From: Deroplatys truncata | Taxonomy: Eukaryota; Arthropoda; Insecta; Mantodea; Mantidae | Reading direction: 5' to 3' | NCBI GenBank assembly: GCA_030765065.1 | Contig: CM060978.1 | Coordinates: 219,685,498 to 219,749,497 of the forward strand | Length of the DNA stretch: 64,000 nucleotides | In this document: positions 22,795-33,218 of the stretch, one piece after another | Layout: each line of letters begins with the position of its first letter | Numbering within the stretch: position 1 is the first letter of the stretch | The notes under the pieces: generated by a model | What the model was told of the DNA's origin: nothing | The model's database searches: none | What the model saw: only the letters and a program-made list of their open reading frames with translations | Made by a program: the position numbers and the translations under genes

Positions 22795-22796
22795 TA

Positions 22797-23307
22797 TTTA
22801 GTAGTGTTTAATACGCAGGTTCAAAAGTCGCAGATACACTAACAAATCTAACACAAAGAACACCGGCATTCATAATAAACATAACATTGTGACAGTGGAT
22901 GAATACACAGGCCGTTATTCCACAGATATGATCAGCTGTAATCATGACTACCCTGACAGTCAAAGATAGTCACCAGAGTGGGGTAAAGAGAACATGCGCA
23001 GGAGCACTGCTGACAAGGTGTCCATCCAAGAAGAGCTAAAAGCCGGCTGCGGAAGGTAAGTGAAGGTAGCAGTGCAATCACATATCATTTAATCGCTTTG
23101 ATTTATGAGAAGCAGAGTGGACCTACGAGGGCCACTACATACGTATTGAAACACGGAAAATTGGTTACCCCTGGGGAAAGCATTGTTGCTTTGTCAAAAT
23201 AGCTGACTCATTGGTAATGCAATGGTAGCACACAGACCATTGTTGCGCCATTAGTTTCTGCTCAGTTTGTTTGGAGTCTGGAAATTGTGGACGTTTTTTC
23301 AAGTGCA
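22797..23307. other. Interval between two mariners
   Basis: No gene. The 5' region and outer end of the decayed mariner at 23308 probably lie in the last 150 bases, but I could not find convincing TIRs. Confidence 0.45.
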
Positions 23308-24446
23308 ATGGAGATTCAGAGAGCATTTTCGTGCAATGACTTTGTAAGACTTCAAATGTGGCTTAAATGAAACGCAGTCTCCTGGGCGTTTGAGGGGGCT
23401 TTTGGCGACTATTCTCCGTCACGTGCCACTGTGTTCCGCTAGTTTGCAGAATTTAAGAGGGGGAGTATAGACAAGTAACTGTAGTGACTGACAACAGCAT
23501 CACCGCTGTGGAAACATTCGAGAAGATCCAAGACTAACCTACAAGGACATTGAGTTGGTATTAGGGATTATTTCGCCGAGTGTTTCAACCATCCTTCATG
23601 AACACCTTCGTGCAAAAACAAATTCTTCAAGATGGGTATCCCATACTTTATCTAAAGCACAAAAGCTCCATAGGGTAGAATGGTGCAAAGAAATGCGGTA
23701 AAGATTTAAGTGTAGAGTCTCGCCGAGTTTCAGATATTGTTACGGGTGACGAAACATGGATGTATCAGTTTTACCCTGAAACAAAACGCAAGCCCTTCAT
23801 TTGGGTGTTCCCAGATGACCAACCACCCAAGAGCAAGAAGTGCCGGAAAGAAAATTGTTGCTTCTTTCTTCTCCAGAAGTAGTCACTTTGCAACAGTTGT
23901 GCTCGAAAATCAGAAAAACTATTACTGAAAAGTGGTACATAAGTTTGTCTTCGGAAAGCGTTTCAAAGAATCCAAGAAAAGCGTCCAACGACAGGACTAA
24001 GGGGCACATTGTTGCATCATGACAAAAAGCACACATCGCTAATGTCATAATTGAGTTTCTGCAAATAACTGAAACAAACTTATTCACCCATCCACCCTAT
24101 AGTCCCGATTTGGCACCATGTAATTTCTTCCTGTTCCCTACGGCGAAGAACTGACTTCTAGGTTAACAATTTTCTAGCCCAGAAGAAGCAGTTTTTGCAT
24201 ACGAAGAGGAGTTATGTGCCGTGAGAGAAACTGAGTGGCATGGATGCTTGCAAAAGTGGTTCCGGAGGACGGAACGCTGCATACAGTGCCAGGGAGAATA
24301 CTTTGAGAAACTGGGATAAACAAAACGGTTCCGTGACTATTCATATATTGCTGTCTCAGTACATATCTAGTGACCATTGTATAAAGAAATGTCTGTCCAA
24401 AATGGACAGATTTGTCCAAGAGAACGAAATATCTCTCTTTTTATAA
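23308..24446 (+). pseudogene. Second mariner transposase (decayed)
   Basis: Plus-strand remnant starting MEIQRAFSCNDFVRLQM, with YSPSRATVF.FAEFKRGS (HTH region), VTGDETWMYQFYPETKRKP (first catalytic D), LLHHDKKH (second D) and PIHPIVP..HHVISS in the wrong frame, corresponding to the PPYSPDLAPCNFFLF block (third D) readable in another frame at about 24094-24135. Several frameshifts and stops disrupt it. It belongs to a different mariner lineage from the copy at 21463-22794. Terminal repeats could not be located with confidence. Confidence 0.82.
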
Positions 24447-25309
24447 CAATTTTACGTGAGTTATTTATCTACTACAATAAAACGCATAATTTTATTTAAA
24501 AGTGCCGGGAATCTAAAAGCAAAGTCAGCTAAAACAGTTTTTGTCTCAAAATTTAGGGTCAACATAGTCTACACTAACGCTACACCACTGATCATATATC
24601 CTACCCTCTAAGAGGCAAGTGTTATGGTACATTTGTAGTGTTACAGAATAAGGTACTTTTAAAATAACAGTTTTTAGGAATGTATAGTTCCTGATAGGGA
24701 AACTTAATTGTGTTTAAAGAGCTCTTCCATAATTTCGGGCAAAATAATACATTCTCAAATTACTAGTTAAAGCTTGCAAAAAATGTGCTTGAAAAATATA
24801 AATAAATTTTTTTGTTTATTACATTATGTTTACATTTTGGAAATACTACATGCTTCTTTACATGAATATTTTACTAAAAATAATACATTTTACTTCAAAT
24901 GTTACTGTAAATAACTAAAATAATTGTACTTCGTTTTTAATTTTCAAAATTATAAACTGTTTTAATGTGTTAATTAAATATTTTAATTGCATAACCACAT
25001 TCTATTTACTTTTGTTATATTTCTCTTTAACTGTATTCTTTCATTATTTAATAAAGTACATTCATATATTAGGTGTTCTACTGTGTGCTCGTTCTCTTAC
25101 ACATAGGGTCATCAGTTATTTTAAATCGATGAAAGTATGCATTTATATTTTCATGTCCAGTTAAAAATGTTATGTTGAACGTTAACCTTATTTTTGCTTC
25201 CATTCTGCTACGTACGGTGGGGAAATATAAATCTATGGATTACAGAATCAGTCGGAAAGTTTGTCTTCAGTCATATTTATGCCACTTTTCCGGAAGACAG
25301 GAGTAACTA
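24447..25309. other. AT-rich interval, nothing recognised
   Basis: Very AT-rich between 24760 and 25080. No gene supported. Confidence 0.55.
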
Positions 25310-25482
25310 AAATATTGTCTGTTTAGAGTCTTTTGAGACAGCGATAGGCAAAGGTAGAAAACCGCTTAGTCGCGACAAGGTAGGTTTCGTGTGGCGGGAC
25401 TTTGTACTAGATACCATGCGGCCACGCAAATTGCTTATCTCCGCCTTACACTGTCATAAAAACTCTGAACAGACAATATTTA
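25310..25482. mobile_element. MITE-like inverted-repeat unit
   Basis: AAATATTGTCTGTTTAGAGT at 25311 is matched by ACTCTGAACAGACAATATTT ending at 25481 in inverted orientation, and weaker pairing continues inward (GAGACAGCGATAGGC against the region before GTCATAAAA). The unit is about 173 bases and has no coding capacity, which suits a MITE or one large hairpin. I see no clear target duplication, and only one copy lies in the window. Confidence 0.55.
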
Positions 25483-26397
25483 TCTTTAAATGCCCTGTTT
25501 TGGTATTTTGACTTGTAACATTATTTCTAAGTGGTGCCGTAAAATATTTACAGGAAAGGAAGAAAAAAGAATATTTTGGTTTCTAACCATCACATAAGTT
25601 ACTCTAACTAGTATGTATTTTAATAGCTATTATTTCATACAAAAGCTTCATTTTGTTTTTGTTTCGTATTAATTATGATGAAACATTCGCATAAAAGTTT
25701 TAAATACATATTCATTGAAGTTGTGTAACAGCATTCAGAACGCTGAGGCATCTTTACCTCTACTCTGCTGTGAAAACCAGGGATTCGAATGTTTGACTAG
25801 ATTCTGAGTCTCAAAGTCAAATGCTTAAGCTAATACCTGTAGAGACAATATTAGCTTGACACATGTTCGTACGCCAGAAGGTCTATCATCTCGCTTAGCA
25901 ATTATTGTTGACCTGCAGGTATGTCTTCCTGATGTGTTAGCAAAATCAATTTTCTAATACGTAACGCTTACGAGATACATTAAACACAAAATATCTACGA
26001 CTTCAAAATTTTCGTGATTAAGAATGACTACCGACTGTTCTAAAATATTTATGTTCTCATAGTATTCCAGGAAATCAAACATTTAAAGTTACTGAAGACT
26101 TTAAAGCATAATTGTGATACCCTATAGTAGTTGGGACAAGGTATTGTGCTTTTCAATTTCCTTTTGCATACGGCATGTGGGTATGTAATTTTATTTAAAA
26201 CACAATTTGTTGGGATTACAACAAGAATTTTTAAGTTCCAAACAATGGTTCTAGCATTAAAAGTTATACATACATACAAATGAACCAATATTATTATAAA
26301 AGCAAAGGAAGTCTTTGCAAATGTTTGGAATAGTTTAGAATAAATGAGAGGAGAATTCAGACATACTGAAAGCAAGAGTTGAAAAGTCGTCATACAC
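25483..26397. other. AT-rich interval, nothing recognised
   Basis: A 114-codon minus-strand frame at 26049-26393 has no motif and abuts the transposon end; I do not support it as a gene. Confidence 0.5.
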
Positions 26398-26399
26398 TA

Positions 26400-28527
26400 A
26401 TAAGTTGTGTTGCAAAATAAGACCAACAAATGAAACTCCTCATATAGAGAAAACTAAAATCAAATATATTCTTACTTACATAAAATTATACAGCTTTTAT
26501 GGTATGATTAGTTACAAACAAAAGCATGCTGAATACAAGCAAAAATTCTGTTGCAAAATGATGAGACCACTAGTCTTTAATATCCTATAAATGCACCCTT
26601 TTTACAGAACTAACTGAAACACGCAATCCGTCATGCACTCTGGGAGTTTCTGTAACACTGGCAGTTCAAGTTTATTCCATGCAGATATCACTGAAGTCTT
26701 TAATCTCTGCACCATTGGCATATTGCTTTCCATTACAATAAACTGATATGCACGTTTCCCCATACGTTCTCCATAGGTTTAAGGTCTGGGGAAATGGTGG
26801 GCCATTCCATAACACTAACACCTTTGAGACAAAATCAATTCCTTGTGCATCCAACAGTATGGATACATTGTCCTGCTGAAATATCAAAAAATATTCATCC
26901 TCTGTGCAAGCGGTGGAAGGTGTTCTTCAAGCATTGTTTGATAGTGTATGGCATTCATACGATCCGCAGGAAATGCAAGATGTGCTTTCCCTCCTATCCG
27001 AATCCGCCCCATACCATCAAAGACTTTCCCCTTACTGCCTTTTTAAAAATACTTTCTCGTTTTTTTCTGAGGACATGCCGGTAGCATGCCCAGCCATCAG
27101 CGCCGTTTAGGTTGCATTTTTTTCATCGCTAAATATTACACCTTTCCATTCTTCCTTCCAGGTGAAATGTTCTTCAGCCCAGTCAACACACCTTGTTTAT
27201 GGTAGACTGTCAAACGGGGTTGCGTTTTCCGTTTCTTGTATTTCAACATGTTTGTCTGACTAGCCTGGACAACGTCGATTTGGAACACTGACAGCGGGAT
27301 ATCGAGCAAGTTGTTCCAAGCGATGAACCACCAGCACTGTCTTCTGATCACTTGCCTCTTCTGTCGAGGCGTAATTTTTTGAGGTCTTCCATACGACCTT
27401 TTTGTTCCATAATTATTTCCTAGCTTTAGCAAGTTATAAATGTTATAACACATGGTGACATGCCAGGCCTTCTTTCTATTTCTCAGGCAAGTTTCCTCCT
27501 CTCTTTAAGGCTTTAACTTGACCTTGCACGAAGCTGGAAAATCCTACCTTCCTACCCATGCTCACTTACTTCAATAGTTATCGTGCAGTCTTCACAAACA
27601 CAACAGACATGAAGTTAAACCCTTCGTATACCTACGCCGCTGTATCTCCAGTCCTGACGTTTCATGAGGGTAAAGAAAGAGACAGGTATATATTAGAATG
27701 GTCACCTTTAGCAATGCTAGCGCTGTGAATTTCCATGCTAAAGGAAGCTATTCTGATTCGCTTCAACAGATAAATGAGGACTGTAATTTGATTTCTTTTA
27801 AGTATGTAATAAATATAGTCTACTGTTCTTGCTTAGAGCTTTGCTGAACATAAACCATAACACGAAAGATAAGAATAAAAGATCCGGCAAGGTTTGCAGT
27901 GCTGAGTTGACTCGCACAGCAAAGGGTGGAAGTTGTCTACTAGGACCAATTACAGGCTCCCTCTCCGGTGCGTACACTGCAATTTGGACTGTGTTGCCGA
28001 TTTTCTTGTAAGTGAAGCCCGTGTCGTCAGTAGCTGTTTGCTTTAGTCCAGGTGAAGCTTGTTTTCTGTGCGCATGCGATTTAATGCGTTACCCTTGTTT
28101 AAGTTTCCTGTAAATGCTATCTCCATACTTTAAATACTATAACATAGGCAACTATTTCATCGTTTGCATTTTACGAAGAGATGGCACAGGTATACACACG
28201 TGTTCAGAGTAGGGGTAAGAATTGGCAACACTACCTCTCTCGGTCGCGCTAAATGTCAGAGCCGGAGATAAAACGGCGGTACTATACTTGCAGCATAACG
28301 TATGAGAACGAAGTTCACGGAATATTCAGCCTGATCTTATCATTTTGCAATGGCATTGTCTTCTGTCTCCCAGCCTATGTGTAAAGAACGCATTTATTTG
28401 TAACTGATCCCACGATGCAGGTAATATAATTGTATGTAGCTACGTAAGTAAAAATGCATTTGATTTTAGTTTTTCTCTATTCATGACGAGTTTCTTCAGT
28501 TGGTCTTATATTGCAACACACCTTGCC
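26400..28527 (-). mobile_element. Tc1-like transposon with about 40-base TIRs
   Basis: Left end AAGTTGTGTTGCAAAATAAG (continuing into GACCAACAAATGAAACTCC) and the inverse of the right end (AAGGTGTGTTGCAATATAAG, then GACCAACTGAAGAAACTCG) form imperfect TIRs of about 40 bases. TA lies outside both (26398-26399 and 28528-28529). The 2.1 kb length is greater than usual for Tc1 elements because some 950 bases lie between the transposase start and the right TIR. Confidence 0.78.
26605..27559 (-). pseudogene. Tc1-like transposase (broken)
   Basis: Starts at ATG 27557-27559 with MGRKVGFSSFVQGQVKALK, a Tc1-style DNA-binding amino end. YGTKRSYGRPQKITPRQKRQ is the GRP..T-type hinge, followed by LTVYHKQGVLTGLK. 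After frame breaks, IFQQDNVSI marks the second catalytic aspartate, and a shifted frame at about 26740-26800 reads WPTISPDLKPMENVW, the third catalytic block with glutamate. The first acidic residue falls in a damaged part. At least three frame changes make it inactive. Confidence 0.82.
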
Positions 28528-28529
28528 TA

Positions 28530-29155
28530 TTTCTCACAAACGATGAACGAGTGAAACGAAACAATACGTCACGTTTATTAATGCTGTGAATGCTGCAAAT
28601 CGACAGGAGTAGTGGCAATAGTAGTGCTGAGAAGAAGGAAAGACCCAATCTGGCAATTCCCGTAAATTATTTACTTATTGGCGGAATTTTGTACATGTAA
28701 GTGTACTTTCTGAAGTGCATTGCAGATTCTTAAGTGATTTAGAATTCGTTATCGCCTAAAAATGGGCGATGCTCTTCAGAAATTCCAGAGCAAGTTTATA
28801 GGGTCATATTTTTGGAAGTCAAAATGTCAATGGTTTCACATGTTTATAGTACTAGACTAAATAAACAAGTGTACTTTCTTTATAATGGCGTTAGCTTAAA
28901 AGAAACTGTTTGATGAATACCGTTTGTACAATTTCGTTCTGCTGCTTCAAGAATAATAAGGAAATGCAAGTTTTCAACTTTGTGCAATTAGTACGAGAGT
29001 CTATAGTAAATAGAAGAGTCTATACAATCCATTTTGTGTTTCTCAAGCAGGTAGTTCATATCACTAGAGATGTCGCGACAGTACCAGCTTAATCTAAAGG
29101 ACAGTGTACAGAGTTAGGTTTATTTTTATGCGACCCCAATAAAAGTGAGGTACTT
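28530..29155. other. Interval, nothing recognised
   Basis: Short frame at 28910-29092 without motifs; no repeat ends seen. Confidence 0.5.
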
Positions 29156-29159
29156 ACAG

Positions 29160-29757
29160 ATTAATTTCAGAATCGCATAATGAATTATCGTCATCAGCGC
29201 AAGGATTGAGCTTATTAGACGTTCAGAGTCCCTCCATCTTGTCCTGGATGTTCCAAGATCACATCTTCTCTATGATCGGTACAGTAGCATTTGATAAGGA
29301 ATCCTTTCCGATGGCATTCTCTGCACATGATGACATATTTTCTTTTGCTTTATTTCCTCATTGAGTTTCTTCACCTTCGCGTATGTCTGTACTTCATTTT
29401 GTTTCCAGTGTTGTATAACCTGCCACACATCTTAAAAATCTGTATTCGTCTTTCATCACTTCTTCACAAGAGCCATGTTTCACTTCCATACATTAAATAG
29501 GAAACAGTCATAATTTTGTGGAGCATTAATTACGCATTCTTTCTTATTTTAATAGCTCCTTATATGTATTGACATTTTTGTAACTTGCCATGCAAGTCTT
29601 TTGAACATTTTTAACGATATGTTGTAGCCTAGATAATTAAAATTTCAGACCTGTTCGATAATATCCGCATTTACAATTATTTTAATTCTTAATTTATGTT
29701 TTCCAATACTTTTTGTCTTGGCTGTTGAAATTTCTATCCTATAATGAATAAAGGTTT
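29160..29757 (-). pseudogene. Decayed LINE reverse-transcriptase C-terminal remnant (LINE-B)
   Basis: On the minus strand, changing frames give RIEISTAKTKSIGKHKLRIK, ADIIEQV*NFNYLGYNIS, a YGSETW-like block near 29490, DERRIQIFKM, VAGYT, and KKICHHVQRMPSERIPYQML followed by TSRTRWRDSERL. The order (substrate-binding KTK, then NYLG, YGSETW, DERR, M..RIP and RTRWRDS) is that of the thumb and tail of non-LTR reverse transcriptases. It is much more decayed than LINE-A and a different family. The palm domain is not present. Confidence 0.7.
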
Positions 29758-29823
29758 ATTTTACGATTGAATGTGTAGCTGAATGAAACGGAAGAGCTGA
29801 ACGCTCACATTAGTAAACAAATA

Positions 29824-31587
29824 TCTGATGTGTTACACTCACATGACTTTCTCTCCTCCTGTACAAACTATTTTTACAAACGCTTATTCTCCATATGCTT
29901 CATGTTAATCGAGATGTTAATCTTATTGCTAATTTTCTTGTAGACGCAAGGGGAATTGGTAGGCTTTAAGCAATAGTCAAATATTTTAAGAGCTGGTTGC
30001 TATGTGGAGTATTCCATTCTCTTTGCATTACCAAGACAAAAAAATAAGAGCTATAGATTTTAACTGTGCAGTAAACACGCCGTAGTGATAGCACTGGAAA
30101 AGTGTTTTTAACACACTGCCTAAATCTCTCGGTATGATCCCTTGTAATGCAAAATTATTTGTCACTGCATTGCAGACTACTTTTACATCATCAATTACAA
30201 TATTCTGTAGCCAAACCTCATGAGCGCACAAGTAAGGCGGATATGGTATAACACCATTATAATTTTAAACTGATTTTAAGTGCAAACCGTTGCCTAAATG
30301 AAGAATTTTATCAATTACTTCAGAACTCCAAGCATCAATATTTATTACAGTTGAAAACCATAACGCCATCACCAAGTTGCTTGTGCACTGTGTGTTTTTA
30401 ACCTCACCAAATATGTCGTTATTTTGGCTCAAAGTGCCAGTAATCACTTTGTCTGCTTTCACGGAAAATAACTTCTTAACATTAAAATTAAAACTGATTC
30501 GTTTCTTACTAGGCACTTTGAAAAGTCTTAAAACGTGAACCAGTAAACAAAGAACAGAAATTACCTGAAAATGGTACTATAACAAATAATATATGAATGA
30601 ATAAAATGAAGCAACCCTTAAACCGTGGAAACAAAAAATATAAACTAAAATAGGAACATTTACAATGCTACTATAACTAACAATAAGATACCACTTAATA
30701 AAATGAAACGATCTTACGAAATTGGTTCAAATCAGCATTTATTTGAAGCAAAAGCCGATAAAAGATTCATGGCACTTCGTTTATTTCTCAGTATAAAAAA
30801 TATTTGACTATTGCTTAAGGCCTACTATGTTCCCCTGGTTTTGTATTTGCAAGGGCAATACAGAAATACAATAGCCTTTAAGCATATACATATTTCTTAA
30901 TAGCTGGTTGCTAGGTGCAGCACCATTCTCTTTGCTACAGATTATCACTCTTTGCATATCCAAGACAAAAAATGAATAACGAATTCCTATTTGAGTAAAA
31001 TTATAAGTATTGGAAAATGTAAGGGAATAATAAGCAATATCTCGAAAATGGTTCACTCAACAAAAAACTGTATATGACATAAATTGTGTATTTTAAGGCG
31101 ATCTACATTTTTGTGTAGTAAAAGTTTGTCTATCTCTTATGGTTTACCAGTTATGCAAAAGTCATTCATAATGAAGAATACTTTTGGAGACATTCCAAGA
31201 AAATTCGAGATATCATTTCATTTGTCATGAAAATACTTAAAACATATGATATTTTAATCAAAATCGTTAGAGGCATTTTTGAGAAAATTTAAATTTTCGA
31301 AAAATGTTCCATGTAAAGGGTAATCTTGTGTGGGGGGATGTTTTTTTAAAACCTTCTGTCGCATCTCTGGAAGATACTGAACCTAAATACCAAGTTTGGT
31401 GTTTATCCAACTGTTCGTTTATGAGTTATGCTGTTCACAGACACACACACACACACGGACATGTTTCCAAAAATACTTTTTTGGGGTTCAGAAGGCCTCA
31501 ATACATGTATTTCCTATGAAATCTCGGTATCGAATTTTTGGGTGGAATACAATACTTCCCCTACTTACTATACGTAGTAGAGAAAGT
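29824..31587 (-). mobile_element. Long HelA copy with coding segment
   Basis: 1,764 bases in minus orientation: 3' end TCTGATGTGTTACACTCACA at 29824, 5' end GTAGTAGAGAAAGT at 31587 before AAAAA. Both terminal structures match the short copies, so the whole interval is one element. Between them lies about 740 bases (30048-30790) absent from the short copies, which holds a reading frame in the sense of the element. A CA tract is at 31439-31455. Two versions of the GCTGGTTGCTA block (near 29992 and 30902) flank the coding part, so short copies could arise by recombination across this duplication. Confidence 0.78.
30028..30516 (-). pseudogene. Cysteine-protease-like protein carried by HelA (copy 2)
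   Basis: A minus-strand frame of 163 codons, open except for one stop at codon 84. No ATG is visible at its start (the first codon drawn is GTG), so the true beginning is upstream or lost. Key stretch: GTLSQNNDIFGEVKNTQCTS with C44, then NLVMALWFST, W63, IDKILHLGNGLH (D69, G75) and YPPYLCAHEVWLQNIVIDD. The pattern G..Q....F....QC..N..MA...., W, .D.IL..G..L recalls the cysteine-peptidase-like proteins (papain/OTU-fold, C76-like) that accompany some eukaryotic transposons. That assignment is from memory of the pattern and is tentative. A second copy is at 16843-17160. Function in the element is unknown. Confidence 0.55.
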
Positions 31588-32467
31588 AAAAATGAAGGTA
31601 ACTACCATGTCGATCTCATTCATTAGTGCACATATCTGTACCATTGCTCTTGTAGCTTTTTTATTTTTTGTAATCGTGGAAATGCGTATGCATTTTTGTT
31701 CTGTTTACGTATATGTAATACGCGTGATAGCAAGAAAGGAAAGCTGTTTTCAATATCAAGCATTACAAGAAATATTTATACAAGGTTGCTAATGTAAACT
31801 GAAATTCACCAACACGCAAGCTGCAAATCTCTCGTGATCCACGAAGGAAATTCAAATCTCTCACCGTGGATCATAGATTAACATTTGATTCAGTACGGTT
31901 ATTTTAGAAATTTGTCATGAAAGTTTGACAACACGATGATATTGAAAATGGATCGAAATATATTCTAATAACTATGTAAATCTGGTAAGTAATCACGAAA
32001 CTAGTGGTAACATTAATGATTAGCAGAGAAAAATATATTTGGATGCCGCAATGGCCAACTTTTCTCTCAAAAATAATAACAAAAAACAAACGAAACAAAA
32101 AAGAAACGCCAAGCTTGGAAAATAATTCGATGATGTTGGTGATAACGGTGGTGTGTGTTACCCTGGCATCGCTCCAAACTCGAAATTTGCAGATAAACAT
32201 ACTGGCACGTCTTCAGACCTTGTATGACATGTTTATTGATTAGTAGAATTGATTGTTTTTCTACATTTCCGTTTTCTGATTTATTTTCGGTACTTTTATC
32301 GGTAATCTAATGACGGTTTTTATTGTATCTGTTTCATAATTTTAATGAATATCAAATCTTTTTCTAACAAAAGTGCTAACTTTAACTTCAATAATTTCTC
32401 ACTCCTCAGCGATACTAGAGGCGCTTCGCGATTATAATACATGCTGTAAAATATCTCTGTTATAATC
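31588..32467. other. Interval, nothing recognised
   Basis: Overlapping frames on both strands at 31538-32243 have no motif. No gene supported. Confidence 0.5.
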
Positions 32468-33156
32468 AAATATCTTTCTCAACCAACTAACCAACTATTT
32501 TTATACAACGTCTGCAAACCATTCTTCGAAAGCTTGCTTTACTTCAAGCTGATTGAGATAAGCCTTTGAATAAACAGTTTCTTTGCACATTTAAGACACA
32601 TTGAAAAATTCAAACCAATACCAACGAAGATGTTGGTAATGGCTAATGACTGAAAAATTATTTGACATAAATTGTGTGCTTTAAAGGATCTACATTTTTA
32701 GTGCTTATCCATCTCTCTTGTCGTTTACCAGCTAAACAAAATTCTTTCCGAATGAAGAGGCCTTTGCAAGGTATTCCCAGGAAATTCAAGATATTGATTT
32801 TATTTTCTATGTAAATATATTAAACATGCGGTATTAAATCAAAATCGTTGGATCCATTATTGAGAAAATCAAACATTTCAAAAAATCTTTGTGTAAAGGG
32901 TAATTTTGGGTGGGAGAATTTTCTTGAAAATTTTCGTGTTGCCGCTTCGGAAGATCCTGAACTTAAATACCAAGTTTGGTATTTATCGGACGTTTCGTTT
33001 TACAGTTTTGCTGGGCACACACACACACACACAGGAATTTTAGATTTTTTCGAAAATATTCGGGCCTTAAAATATGTATTTTGGTGAAGTCTTGACTTAC
33101 ATTTTTGGGTGGAATACAGTTCCTATAGGTATATAGGTAAGTGGTAGAGAGAGCAA
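32468..33156 (-). mobile_element. Old HelA copy, minus orientation
   Basis: Diverged copy running from about ATCTTTCTCAACCAAC through TTCTTTCCGAATGAAGAGGC and GGTAATTTTGGGTGGGAGAA to GGTAGAGAGAGCAAAAA. CA core at 33017-33032. Confidence 0.65.
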
Positions 33157-33218
33157 AAATTGTTAAGTATGTTTCCGTTCTCAGCGGTTGCATTGTGCAC
33201 GAATTCCAGTGCCATAAG

